DNA from: CAYQTE01 sp964420285
GTDB lineage: Bacteria; Planctomycetota; Phycisphaerae; Tepidisphaerales; Tepidisphaeraceae
DNA: 64,000 bases
Direction: 5' to 3'
Assembly: GCA_964420285.1 (NCBI GenBank)
Contig: CAYQTE010000007.1
Location: 39,175-103,174 of the forward strand
Positions 44,379 to 52,407 of this stretch are shown piece by piece; the first letter of the stretch is position 1; each line of letters opens with the position of its first letter. Under the pieces are notes generated by a model. That model was not told the DNA's origin. It searched no databases and saw only the letters and a list, made by a program, of their open reading frames with translations. The position numbers and the translations under genes were made by a program.

Positions 44379-44780
44379 GTGAGCGGTTCGTTTGTAAAGA
44401 TCGAACATGTGGCCATCGCCTGCCGTGACACGCGGGCGTTGGCGCAGTGGTATTGCCGGCATCTGGGCATGTCGATCCTGGCCGATGACGGCAAGCAGCC
44501 GCCGGCCTTGATCGTCGGGTACGGATCGATCCAGGATCCATCCGCGATCGAGATGATGCCGGCGCGCGACCCCGGCCCCGATCCGGCGACGCAGCCGCGA
44601 TTCATGCCCGGCGTGCGACATCTGGCTCTGACTGTGACCGATTTCGACGCCGCGTATCGCGACTTGAAGGCGGCGGGCGTGACGTTCCTGTTCGAGCCCG
44701 TGGCCGCCCTGGGCGGCGGCAGGGTCGTGTCGTTCCGCGACCCCGAGGGAAACGAGCTGCAAATTGTGCGGCGAAGCTGA
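44379..44780 (+). CDS. VOC (glyoxalase/bleomycin-resistance) family protein
   Basis: 133 residues from a GTG at 44379 behind GAGGT (another in-frame GTG at 44367 overlaps the clpP stop as GTGA). Seen: KIEHVAIACRDTRALAQWYC, HLGMSILADD, MPGVRHLALTVTDFDAAYRD and RVVSFRDPEGNELQIV, the two beta-alpha-beta3 halves of a VOC fold with His and Glu metal ligands. The substrate cannot be read from sequence. It sits between two clpP genes, seven bases before the second. Confidence 0.82.
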   Translation: MSGSFVKIEHVAIACRDTRALAQWYCRHLGMSILADDGKQPPALIVGYGSIQDPSAIEMMPARDPGPDPATQPRFMPGVRHLALTVTDFDAAYRDLKAAGVTFLFEPVAALGGGRVVSFRDPEGNELQIVRRS

Positions 44781-44787
44781 GGCACCG

Positions 44788-45441
44788 ATGTCCGAAAACA
44801 CCCTGATCCCGATTGTCATTGAAAAATCCGGCCGCGGCGAACGCGCCTACGATATCTATTCGCGCCTGCTCAAGGACCGCATCATCATCCTGGGCGGCGC
44901 CGTCACCGATGAGGCCGCCAACGCCATCATCGCCCAACTCCTTTTCCTCTCCAACGACGACCCCAAGGCCGATATCCAACTGTATATCAATTCCCCCGGC
45001 GGCAGCGTTTCGGCCGGGCTGGGAATCATTGACACCATCCGCTATCTCCGCTGCGAAGTGGCCACCACATGCATCGGCATGGCCGCCAGCATGGGCGCTT
45101 GCCTGCTTGCGGCCGGGCGGCGCGGCAAACGCTTTGTTCTGCCCAACAGCCAGATCATGCTGCATCAACCGCTGATCGGCGGGGTGTTGCAGGGTCCGGC
45201 CACCGACCTGGGCATCGAGGCCCAGCACATGCTGCGACTGCGTAATCGCCTTTACCAACTGATGGCCAGCTTCACCGGCAAACCGGCCGATCAGATTCAT
45301 CGCGATTTCGATCGCAATAAATGGCTGTTCAGCGAGGAGGCGGTGGAATACGGCGTGGCCGACAAGGTGCTGGAGCGCTTGCCGGATAGTATGCTGCCCA
45401 TCCATCGCAACGACGAAGGCGCTGAAGAAGAAAAGACCTGA
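44788..45441 (+). CDS. clpP: ATP-dependent Clp protease proteolytic subunit, canonical
   Basis: 217 residues from the ATG at 44788. Canonical ClpP: IPIVIEKSGRGERAYDIYSR, LKDRIIILGGAVTDEAANAI, YINSPGGSVSAGLGIIDTIR, catalytic Ser in CIGMAASMGACLLAAG, His in QIMLHQPLIGG, and Asp in IHRDFDRNKWLFSEEAVEYG. It assembles tetradecameric proteolytic rings with ClpX/ClpA-type unfoldases. Together with the divergent paralog upstream it gives the cell at least two ClpP subunits. Confidence 0.95.
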   Translation: MSENTLIPIVIEKSGRGERAYDIYSRLLKDRIIILGGAVTDEAANAIIAQLLFLSNDDPKADIQLYINSPGGSVSAGLGIIDTIRYLRCEVATTCIGMAASMGACLLAAGRRGKRFVLPNSQIMLHQPLIGGVLQGPATDLGIEAQHMLRLRNRLYQLMASFTGKPADQIHRDFDRNKWLFSEEAVEYGVADKVLERLPDSMLPIHRNDEGAEEEKT

Positions 45442-45483
45442 TGGGTTCGGGGCGGCCGGGGCGACGAGGCGGCGGAATTATCC

Positions 45484-46137
45484 ATGCGACTTTTTTTGAC
45501 CAATTCGCCTGACCCATTGCCCGCCGTCGGGCGGCTGGTGCCGGCTGCGGTCCTGCTCGCCGCGATGTTACTTGCCGGATGCGCCAATCCCAGCGAGGCC
45601 AACATTGAGCTTCGCAAGGAGAACCAGCAACTGCGCGACCAGGTTGGGCAATTGGAAAAGCAGCACGCCGCCGATCAGGCGTCGCTCGCCGCGGCAGCCC
45701 GGCCCGGTGTGCAGATGCTGGCGCCCGATCGCCTGGACGCGCTGGTCACCGCCGCGATGTTGAAGATCAACGACGCGACCGGCGGCGACCGATCGGTTGC
45801 GGGCATGGGCTACGACGATCGGCTGAAGATTTACGTCGTTCCGACGGACAAATACGGCGATGCCATCAAGGCGGCCGGTTCGTTTCGCGTGCAGGCGTTC
45901 GATCTGGCCGAAAAGGACGACCAGTCGATCGGAGACTGGAATTTTCCGGCTTTGGATTACGAGAAGAATTTTTACGGCAAGTACATGTCGTATACGTATG
46001 TACTGGACTGTCCGTGGCAGAAGCCGCCGGGCCACGGCGAGTTGACCGTGAAGATCACGTTTGTTGACGCTTTGACGCAGCGGGAACTGGTCGTGCAAAC
46101 CGTCGTCCATGTGACTCCGCCGCCGAAAACACCGTGA
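45484..46137 (+). CDS. Lipoprotein with short coiled coil
   Basis: 217 residues. The signal LVPAAVLLAAMLLAGC ends in a lipobox (C at about 33), followed by a coiled coil of about 35 residues (NIELRKENQQLRDQVGQLEK). A globular domain follows: DRLDALVTAAMLKINDATGG, IYVVPTDKYGDAIKAAGSFR, and a beta-rich end TVKITFVDALTQRELVVQTV. Function is unknown; similar coil-plus-C2-like lipoproteins occur in planctomycetes. It sits 6 bases before the ferredoxin gene. Confidence 0.68.
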   Translation: MRLFLTNSPDPLPAVGRLVPAAVLLAAMLLAGCANPSEANIELRKENQQLRDQVGQLEKQHAADQASLAAAARPGVQMLAPDRLDALVTAAMLKINDATGGDRSVAGMGYDDRLKIYVVPTDKYGDAIKAAGSFRVQAFDLAEKDDQSIGDWNFPALDYEKNFYGKYMSYTYVLDCPWQKPPGHGELTVKITFVDALTQRELVVQTVVHVTPPPKTP

Positions 46138-46143
46138 CCGCTC

Positions 46144-46875
46144 ATGCCGGACGACCAACCCGTCGATCGCCGAAGGTTCTTTCGCGAAGGGCTCAAGGAG
46201 TTCCTGCGGCCGCTGGGGAAAGCCGTCAATCCCATCGAGAAGATGGTCAGGCAGTTGGGCGCCCTGGACGACGGGGACGGCGGATCAACGCCAGCCGCGC
46301 GGAGCCAGAATACGCCGCCGTGGAACGCCGGCGGCGAGGCGGCGCCCTTGGCACAAGCGCCCAGCGGTGCGGTCTCGCGGCCGGGGGCTTCGCCCCTGGA
46401 ATACTGGCTGCGCCCGCCGGGGGCGCTGGACGAACCGTTTTTTCCGCAAACCTGTTCGCGCTCGGGTGCGTGCGTGGCGGCCTGTCCCGCCAAGTGCATC
46501 ATCATCGATCCGACCGGCCAGCGCGGCAACGGGGCGCCGTTTATCGATGCCAATGCGAACAGTTGCGTCGTATGCAAAGACCTGGCCTGCATGCACGCCT
46601 GCCCCAGCGGGGCGCTGGTACAGACGCCGCTGGCCAAGATCGACATGGGCACGGCCGTGTGGAACGAGCCGACCTGCGTGCGCACCAGTTTGTACGAATG
46701 CAGAATATGCGTCGACATCTGCCCGGTGGGATCGGTGGCGATCGACATTCGCGACGGCAAGGTGTGGATCAATCCGCACGGGTGCATCGGCTGCGGGCTG
46801 TGCCAGCGCGATTGCCCCACGGCGCCAAAGAGCATCACCGTCATGCCAAGGGCGCAGCGCATGTCGCTGGGTTGA
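46144..46875 (+). CDS. NapG/MauM-like multi-cluster ferredoxin
   Basis: 243 residues. An RRRFFREGLKEF start recalls a Tat motif but lacks a hydrophobic core. Four cysteine groups follow: CSRSGACVAACPAKC, CVVCKDLACMHACPSGAL, CRICVDICPVGSVAI and CIGCGLCQRDCPTAPKSI. The second group's CxxCx4CxxxCP spacing is typical of NapG/MauM electron-transfer proteins. In the first group the expected second Cys is Ser (CSRS). It probably relays electrons in a membrane-associated redox chain, but no partner enzyme lies nearby. Confidence 0.82.
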   Translation: MPDDQPVDRRRFFREGLKEFLRPLGKAVNPIEKMVRQLGALDDGDGGSTPAARSQNTPPWNAGGEAAPLAQAPSGAVSRPGASPLEYWLRPPGALDEPFFPQTCSRSGACVAACPAKCIIIDPTGQRGNGAPFIDANANSCVVCKDLACMHACPSGALVQTPLAKIDMGTAVWNEPTCVRTSLYECRICVDICPVGSVAIDIRDGKVWINPHGCIGCGLCQRDCPTAPKSITVMPRAQRMSLG

Positions 46876-46935
46876 CGGTATGATTATGATCGCCCGGCGG
46901 TGGATTGCCGGCCCGGTTGGGGCCAGGATGTTTGC

Positions 46936-47952
46936 ATGGTCGGATTGTGTACAAGCGAGCGTTTTGTTCTTCACCAGACCGGCCCGGATCATCCCGAGCA
47001 GCCGGACCGCATACGTGTTATCTTTCAGGCCGTCCGCGCCGCCGGAATGATCGTTTCGCCCAATCCGCTGGAGCCGACCAGCGCGCGGCTGTCGCTGCGG
47101 CGGTTGCCGGGCGAGAAGCTGATGGAGATTCCCGCCGCGTCCATCGACCCGGCGCTGCTCGAGATGGTGCATACCAGCGACGAGATCGAGTTTGTGCGCA
47201 GGGTTTGCCAGGAGGGCGGCGGATTCCTCGATCAGTCGGATACGCCCGTCGGGCCGGAAAGTTACGACGTGGCGCTGCTGGCGGTCGGGGCCACGCTGGC
47301 GGCGTGCGACGCGGTGATGGCCGGCCGGGTCCGGAGCGCCTTTGCCGCCGTGCGCCCGCCCGGACATCACGCCGAGCCCAACAAGCCGATGGGGTTCTGC
47401 CTTTTCAACAACATCGCCGTGGCCGCCCGCTATCTGCAACGCACCGCGGGCATCGAGCGCATCGCGATCGTGGATTTTGATGTGCATCATGGCAACGGCA
47501 CGCAGGCGGCGTTCGACCAGGACGGCTCGGTTCTGTTCGTCAGCCTCCACCAGCATCCGCGCACGTGCTATCCCGGCACCGGATTCGAATGGGAGACCGG
47601 CACCGGCGCCGGCGAGGGCAAGACACTCAACATCCCGCTGCCCCCCGGCACCGACGATATCAATTTCCTGGCCGCCATGGATCAGCTCGTCGTGCCCCGG
47701 CTCGATGAATTTCAGCCGCAGTTTATTCTGGTTTCTGCCGGTTTTGATGCCCACGCCGACGATCCGCTCTCGCACCTGGAACTCAGCGAGGAAGGTTTCG
47801 GCCGGATCACCCAGCGACTTGTCGCCGCCGCCGACCGCCACTGCGCCGGCCGGCTGGTCAGCGTGCTGGAAGGCGGCTACAACCTGCGAGCTTTAGGCCG
47901 CTGCGTCGTGCGGCATCTCGAGGCCATGCGCGATCCTGCCGCGTGGGCCTGA
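46936..47952 (+). CDS. Histone deacetylase / acetoin-utilization family deacetylase
   Basis: 338 residues. Class II HDAC/AcuC-like zinc amidohydrolase: HPEQPDRIRVIFQAVRAAG, the His pair in VRPPGHHAEPNKPMGFCLFN, zinc ligands in AIVDFDVHHGNGTQAAF, SLHQHPRTCYPGTG, the last Asp in SAGFDAHADDPLSHLEL, and VSVLEGGYNLRALG. The start at 46936 (MVGLCTSERFVLHQTG) fits the family. Substrates could be acetylated proteins, acetylpolyamines or small amides. Its last 17 codons reappear as a synonymous relic at 49377-49430. Confidence 0.93.
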   Translation: MVGLCTSERFVLHQTGPDHPEQPDRIRVIFQAVRAAGMIVSPNPLEPTSARLSLRRLPGEKLMEIPAASIDPALLEMVHTSDEIEFVRRVCQEGGGFLDQSDTPVGPESYDVALLAVGATLAACDAVMAGRVRSAFAAVRPPGHHAEPNKPMGFCLFNNIAVAARYLQRTAGIERIAIVDFDVHHGNGTQAAFDQDGSVLFVSLHQHPRTCYPGTGFEWETGTGAGEGKTLNIPLPPGTDDINFLAAMDQLVVPRLDEFQPQFILVSAGFDAHADDPLSHLELSEEGFGRITQRLVAAADRHCAGRLVSVLEGGYNLRALGRCVVRHLEAMRDPAAWA

Positions 47953-47994
47953 CAAGGCGAGTGGTTTTGCCGCACCGTATTTGGGAGATGTACA

Positions 47995-48438
47995 ATGGGC
48001 GCTTCAATCGGCTACTTTAGCGTGGAACCTGTTGCGGAACAAAAGCACCGTGAGTTGCTGTCGCTCGCCTCTAAAGCGAACGAGGCATACCACTGGTGGT
48101 GCGAGTCGATATGCATCTCTGAAACGCCGGATGAAACCGGAAGTGTATTCGGCTTCACGAAGCTGTTTTGCCTGATTGGCGACGAAGTCACAGATACTTA
48201 CATGGCATTTCTCGACATCTGCGAGATCGTTAGGTTCCTGACCACGGCTTCGGAACGCCTTGGAGTCGAATGGCGTCTTGAGATTGCAGGATCACATTTT
48301 GGGAAGATCACAAGGTCTGGGCCTGACGACGAATTGCAGGCGAAACTCGCCTCATTTCTCGAAGAGTTTCCAGGCGACTTCGAGTCGTTGAGGTCGAGGC
48401 CCAGAGCAGAGATTCTGGCCGAATGGCCCGACAGGTAG
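47995..48438 (+). CDS. Hypothetical protein
   Basis: 147 residues behind GGGAG. MGASIGYFSVEPVAEQKHRE, with WWCESICISETPDETGSVFG and EWRLEIAGSHFGKI. No signal or membrane segment and no recognised family. Its base composition looks less GC-rich than the neighbours', with more A/T-ending codons. It is the first gene after the deacetylase inside the segment bounded by the repeated deacetylase tail, so recent transfer is plausible. Confidence 0.6.
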   Translation: MGASIGYFSVEPVAEQKHRELLSLASKANEAYHWWCESICISETPDETGSVFGFTKLFCLIGDEVTDTYMAFLDICEIVRFLTTASERLGVEWRLEIAGSHFGKITRSGPDDELQAKLASFLEEFPGDFESLRSRPRAEILAEWPDR

Positions 48439-48498
48439 CCCGGGCGCACCGGGCGCACAGACAGTCCGGTATCCGGTAATGCACGGGTGTCCGGCGAT

Positions 48499-48828
48499 TC
48501 AAGCAACATGGCGACGGCGCACGTATAGGGACGGTTTACGCGCGATGGCATCAAGCAGACGGCAGGCCATCGGCGAAGGGGTGCGCGTTCCCGATTCCCA
48601 CGCCTCGATCAGCTTCCGGGAAACACCCAGGAGTTTGGCGAAGAGGCTTTGGCTGAGGCCCAGGCGGTCTCGAAGACCATGGACCGCCTTGGCGTCGAAA
48701 TGGGGCGGATCGGGAATCTCAACTGTCTTCATCGTCAGCTTGCCGCTCTGGCCGCCGATTCCGTCGCGGAGTTCGGTAAGGCTCCGAACCAGCAAATCTC
48801 CCAAGGTTTCTTTCGTTGGCTTTCGCAT
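48499..48828 (-). CDS. higA: HigA/Xre-type antitoxin
   Basis: 109 residues from the ATG at 48828, with AAGGA eight bases upstream; an ATG at 48837 lacks room for a ribosome site. The C-terminal Xre helix-turn-helix reads GLRDRLGLSQSLFAKLLGVS followed by RKLIEAWESGTRTPSPMACR. The N-terminus (KPTKETLGDLLVRSLTELRD) likely wraps the toxin. It would neutralise HigB and repress the operon by binding the palindrome at 49229-49243. It is the downstream gene of a toxin-first pair. Confidence 0.83.
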   Translation of the reverse strand: MRKPTKETLGDLLVRSLTELRDGIGGQSGKLTMKTVEIPDPPHFDAKAVHGLRDRLGLSQSLFAKLLGVSRKLIEAWESGTRTPSPMACRLLDAIARKPSLYVRRRHVA

Positions 48829-48873
48829 GACAAACATCCTTTTCTCGGCCAGCGGTGTAAGCGGCCGCGTTGA

Positions 48874-49215
48874 TCACTTAAGCGACTGCCTGATCTGCTT
48901 GGCCAGCGCGCGGCATGTCTTTTCCTGTTCCGGCGACAAGTTTGGCTGCTCATTCTTCGGGAAAATCAGCACGAAGCACACGATTTCGCGCGACGGAATA
49001 TAGAAATAGCAAACGCGGTACGCGCCGCTTTTTCCGGAACCGCGAGATGGCGGCGAGAAGCGGGTTTTGCGAACGCCGCCGGTATTCCGCATGACCTTCC
49101 CGGCGAGCGGGTTTTCCATCACCTGGCGTTCGAGGCAGCGCAGGTCATTGTCGTCCAGACGCCAATGCTTCCAGAGTGAAAAAAATGTCGCCGTCTGCGC
49201 CAACGTAAGCTTCAC
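48874..49215 (-). CDS. higB: HigB/RelE-family toxin
   Basis: 113 residues from a GTG at 49215. Seen: NPLAGKVMRNTGGVRKTRFS, GKSGAYRVCYFYIPSREIVC and FVLIFPKNEQPNLSPEQEKT. This is the RelE-like HigB-2 fold with conserved GG-RK and R-V-x-Y residues; it would cleave mRNA on ribosomes. Its promoter is so close that the transcript starts at or beside the GTG. Upstream of the antitoxin by 45 bases. Confidence 0.83.
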   Translation of the reverse strand: MKLTLAQTATFFSLWKHWRLDDNDLRCLERQVMENPLAGKVMRNTGGVRKTRFSPPSRGSGKSGAYRVCYFYIPSREIVCFVLIFPKNEQPNLSPEQEKTCRALAKQIRQSLK

Positions 49216-49222
49216 GCATCAC

Positions 49223-49250
49223 ATCATACCCTACATTGTAGGGATGTCAA
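49223..49250 (-). promoter_or_regulatory. higBA promoter with palindromic operator in the spacer
   Basis: On the minus strand: TTGACA (49245-49250), a 16-base spacer, TATGAT (49223-49228). The perfect palindrome CCCTACA-T-TGTAGGG (49229-49243) fills the spacer. Predicted transcription start 49215-49216 coincides with the toxin GTG, implying leaderless translation. A repressor bound here would block polymerase completely. Confidence 0.78.
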
Positions 49251-49376
49251 GGCCGGCGGTTCGATATCTCGCCTTCCGTTTGTCTCCGGGCGCAATTGCC
49301 TAAGCGGGTCTTTGCATGGTACGCTCGATACGTGGTCGAACGGGAGAATGTCTCTGGTTTCCGACGGCCGGAATTC

Positions 49377-49430
49377 CGTTGTGTCGTGCGGCACCTGGAA
49401 GCCATGCGCGACCCGGCCGCGTGGGCGTGA
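49377..49430 (+). pseudogene. Relic of a deacetylase gene 3' end
   Basis: Eighteen codons encode RCVVRHLEAMRDPAAWA and a stop, identical in protein to the end of the intact deacetylase (47899-47952). The 54 bases differ at 8 positions, all synonymous. Upstream similarity stops abruptly. The dipeptidase starts on the very next base. Confidence 0.8.
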
Positions 49431-50444
49431 ATGCTCATGTACATCGTCGATGGCCATCTCGATCTTTCCTACAACGCCTTGCGCGGGCGCGAGGTGCTGG
49501 CGGAGGCGGCGCGGCAATCGGCCGATGAAGAGGGGATTCCCAGCGTCGGATTGCCCGATCTGCGCCGCGGCGGGGTGAAGCTCATCCTGGCGACGATCTT
49601 CTGCGAGCCGTCGCGCGACGGGAAGCCTGGGTACACCAACCCCCAGGAAGCCGCCGCCGCCGGGTGGGCTCAATTGGACTGGTATCGAAGACAGCAACAG
49701 GCCGGTGAAATTGATATCGTCTGCTCGGCGGGCGAATTGGCCCGGCCGTCCGAGCGGATCAAGGCGATCATCCTCATGGAAGGGGCCGATCCGATCCTGG
49801 ACGCGGCCGACGCGGTGCGGTGGCGCGACGCGGGCGTCCGCGTCGTCGGCCTGGCGTGGCGCAATACCCGCTACGCCGGCGGCACCGGCGCACCGGGGCC
49901 GCTGACTCCCGAAGGTCGCCGGCTCGTTCCTGAACTCGATCGGCTCAGCATCGTACACGACCTGTCTCATCTGGCGGAGGAATCGTTTTGGCAATTGCTC
50001 GATTGTGCTCACGGCCGCGTCATCGCGTCGCATTCCAATTGCCGGGCCATCGTGCCGACCGACCGGCAGCTCTCTGACGCGATGATCCGCGCCGTCGCCG
50101 CTCGCGGGGGAATCGTTGGCATCAATTTCTACGACCGATTTCTCTTGCGTCCCGATGAATACGGCAAGCGCCGCGCCACGCTGGCGGACGTCGCTTTGCA
50201 CGCAAGGCACATGGCCGATGTTATCGGCGATGCCCGGCACATCGGCCTGGGCACCGACATGGACGGCGGGCTGGGGCGCGAGCAAATCCCGGTCGAGATC
50301 GCCACGTCGGCCGATCTTCCGCGCGTGGCGGACGCTCTGGCCGATGCCGGTTTCGGCGATGCGGATGTGAATCGGATCATGGGACAATCCTGGCGGGACT
50401 TTTTCGAGGACGCCTATGGAGATTCGATCGGCCAGGCCGGGTGA
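49431..50444 (+). CDS. Membrane dipeptidase (peptidase M19, renal dipeptidase-like)
   Basis: 337 residues. M19 zinc dipeptidase with amidohydrolase fold: metal ligands in IVDGHLDLSYNAL, EGADPILDAADAVRWRDAGV, VGLAWRNTRYAGGTG, VHDLSHLAEESFWQLLD, the catalytic His region VIASHSNCRAI, and GIVGINFYDRFL followed by LGTDMDGGLG. It would cleave dipeptides, possibly D-amino-acid-containing ones. The ATG at 49431 abuts the relic stop; an in-frame ATG at 49437 is an alternative. Its end overlaps the acetyltransferase by 29 bases. Confidence 0.92.
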   Translation: MLMYIVDGHLDLSYNALRGREVLAEAARQSADEEGIPSVGLPDLRRGGVKLILATIFCEPSRDGKPGYTNPQEAAAAGWAQLDWYRRQQQAGEIDIVCSAGELARPSERIKAIILMEGADPILDAADAVRWRDAGVRVVGLAWRNTRYAGGTGAPGPLTPEGRRLVPELDRLSIVHDLSHLAEESFWQLLDCAHGRVIASHSNCRAIVPTDRQLSDAMIRAVAARGGIVGINFYDRFLLRPDEYGKRRATLADVALHARHMADVIGDARHIGLGTDMDGGLGREQIPVEIATSADLPRVADALADAGFGDADVNRIMGQSWRDFFEDAYGDSIGQAG

Positions 50445-50928
50445 CGTCGAGGCGGTCGTCCCGATGGTGGAGAAGATCTGCGCCCTGCACAAATCATGGG
50501 ACGTGGCGAAGTTCGGTTTCGTGGACGATGTGGCCGGCATGTACCGCGGCTGGCTCACCAGGCGGGCCGACGATCCGCAGAGCGTTTTCCTTGTTGCGGC
50601 CGCCCCGGACCGGCTGGCGGGATTTCTGATCGGCACGGTCGAGCAGTCGATCCCGATCTATCGCATTAAGCAATTCGGGTTCATTCACGATCTGTGGGTG
50701 GACGAGGAATACCGCCACGAAGGCATCGGCAGGCAACTGACGACCGTCGCGATCGAGCGTTTTGCGGCGTTGGGCGTCCAGCAAATCCGCCTGGACACCG
50801 CCGCCGACAACGATGCGGCCCGGTCCCTGTTCGCCGCCTGCGGTTTCCGGCCCAGCGCGACGGAGATGCTGCTGGAAGTCGGCGGGGCCCCGGATCGGAC
50901 GCCATTGGACGAGAGTTCGGAAATATGA
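50416..50928 (+). CDS. GNAT family N-acetyltransferase
   Basis: 170 residues. Seen: IRSARPGDVEAVVPMVEKIC, FLVAAAPDRLAGFLIGTVEQ, the acetyl-CoA motif DLWVDEEYRHEGIGRQLTTV (R-x-x-G-I-G-R) and LDTAADNDAARSLFAACGFR. GNAT fold, substrate unknown. The start lies inside the dipeptidase gene, suggesting coupled translation. Confidence 0.88.
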   Translation: MEIRSARPGDVEAVVPMVEKICALHKSWDVAKFGFVDDVAGMYRGWLTRRADDPQSVFLVAAAPDRLAGFLIGTVEQSIPIYRIKQFGFIHDLWVDEEYRHEGIGRQLTTVAIERFAALGVQQIRLDTAADNDAARSLFAACGFRPSATEMLLEVGGAPDRTPLDESSEI

Positions 50929-50950
50929 GGGGTTGCAAATGAAGAAGATC

Positions 50951-51025
50951 CCTCGCAGAGGCGCAAAGGCGCAGAGGCCATGCAAAGCAAACGATTTGTC
51001 TCTGCGCCTTTGCGCCTCTGCGAGG
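50951..51025. repeat. Perfect 26-bp inverted repeat (REP-like / bidirectional terminator)
   Basis: Arms 50951-50976 and 51000-51025 are exact reverse complements (cctcgcagaggcgcaaaggc plus gcagag) with a 23-base loop. It lies between convergent genes, 22 bases after the acetyltransferase and 13 before the end of the HD gene. The same CTCTGCGCCTTTGCGCCTCTGCG motif is common between genes of diverse bacteria. Confidence 0.75.
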
Positions 51026-51038
51026 AATACTCTTGATT

Positions 51039-52355
51039 TCAAATCTGAAAATCCGCCAGATTCTTCAGTATCAGTTCCTTCCATTGCCCGGCCACGTGCA
51101 GCCGCTGGAACGTGAGCTGCGCCGCGAAGGCCGCGGGAATCGGTGACAGGCTTGAGAACGGCACAGACGGCTGATCGTCCGCGGGGATCACCCAGATCTC
51201 GTCGCCGCCGAATGTGTCGATGTGTGCGTTGGCGGTCGCGGCGGGAGCATCGTCCATCTGCGCGTCACGCGGCACGTTGATCTGGTCCAGGAAAACATCG
51301 CACGTCGATTCGCCGCCGTGGTCGTGGATCAGCGTTCTTGACGCGGCGAGAATCCGCCGGGCCTGGGCCGGCGTAAACCGGCCGGTGAGATCGATCGTCT
51401 TGAACACGTCGCGCACCAGCAGTCCGCGGCACAGCCGTGCCAGCGGCGGATCGCTGGATCGGGCCCACAACTTGAAGCAGTGCAGGATCGACACATCGTC
51501 CAGATCGGTGAACTCCGCGACACTCAATGTCAGGCCGAGCAGCGCCTTGTGAGCCGGATCATCCGCCGGCGGGCCGGGCAGCCGCTCCTGAACCGCCAGC
51601 CGCCGCGCCCGCTGCAGCGCCAGCCGCACCATTCCCTCGGCCGAGCGCACGATCTTGTGATAGTAGACATTCCGATACATGTGATATCGCGCCTGGAGAT
51701 AGGCCTCGACGGCGTTGACGCCCTTGTGGCTGACGGCCAGCCGTCCGGCGGAATCGATCGCCAGCGATTGCAGCAGCCACGACAGATCGTGCCGGCCGTA
51801 GCGGCTGCCGGTGTTCAGGTTGTCCCGCAGGAGGTAATCCAGCCGGTCGGCGTCCAGTTCGCTGGAGACGATCTCGTGATAGAACGTGCGCTGCCCCGCG
51901 CATTGGAAGAACGCCACGACTTTTTCCGGCAGGAGCGCATCATACGCGGTCAGGGCGCGATGCACTTCGGTTTCCGGATCGAGGATGACGCGATGTGTCA
52001 CCAGTTCGTGCCGGATGCCGCTGACCGACTCGAAAACATGGCTGAGCGGCCCGTGCCCCAGATCGTGCAGCAAAGCGGCCGCGAGGCAGACGGTGCGCTG
52101 CTCGGGATCGAGACGTGTGAACTGCGACAGCCGGTCCAGCATCCGCCGCGCCGTTTCCAAGACGCCCAGGCTATGGCTGTAGCGCGAGTGATCCGCGCCG
52201 GGATACGCCAGCGTCGCAAGCCCGAGTTGCCGGATGCGCCGCAGGCGCTGAAACTCGGCCGTGTTCACCAGCGAAAAGAGCATCGCCTCGACCGGGTCGT
52301 CCAGGCGAAAGGCGATAATGTCGTGAACCGGATCGCGGATGATTTTTTCAAGCAT
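51039..52355 (-). CDS. HD-domain phosphohydrolase (dGTPase/SAMHD1-like)
   Basis: 438 residues. The N-terminal HD domain shows IIRDPVHDIIAFRLDDPVEA, TAEFQRLRRIRQLGLATLAY, GADHSRYSHSLGVLETARRM, the metal-binding LAAALLHDLGHGPLSHVFES, and SSELDADRLDYLLRDNLNTG with RYGRHDL. This is the YdhJ/SAMHD1-like HD group; dNTP or other nucleotide hydrolysis is likely but the substrate is not readable. The start ATG at 52355 is clear. Confidence 0.9.
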   Translation of the reverse strand: MLEKIIRDPVHDIIAFRLDDPVEAMLFSLVNTAEFQRLRRIRQLGLATLAYPGADHSRYSHSLGVLETARRMLDRLSQFTRLDPEQRTVCLAAALLHDLGHGPLSHVFESVSGIRHELVTHRVILDPETEVHRALTAYDALLPEKVVAFFQCAGQRTFYHEIVSSELDADRLDYLLRDNLNTGSRYGRHDLSWLLQSLAIDSAGRLAVSHKGVNAVEAYLQARYHMYRNVYYHKIVRSAEGMVRLALQRARRLAVQERLPGPPADDPAHKALLGLTLSVAEFTDLDDVSILHCFKLWARSSDPPLARLCRGLLVRDVFKTIDLTGRFTPAQARRILAASRTLIHDHGGESTCDVFLDQINVPRDAQMDDAPAATANAHIDTFGGDEIWVIPADDQPSVPFSSLSPIPAAFAAQLTFQRLHVAGQWKELILKNLADFQI

Positions 52356-52407
52356 GGCGACGGTGAATAGTACAGTCCAGCGGCCGCATGGCGAAACAGG
52401 CCTGCGC

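Noticed and set aside
46872..46890. Doubled TATGAT as deacetylase promoter
   Set aside because: The only TTGACG nearby directly abuts the first hexamer, so no valid -35 spacing exists.
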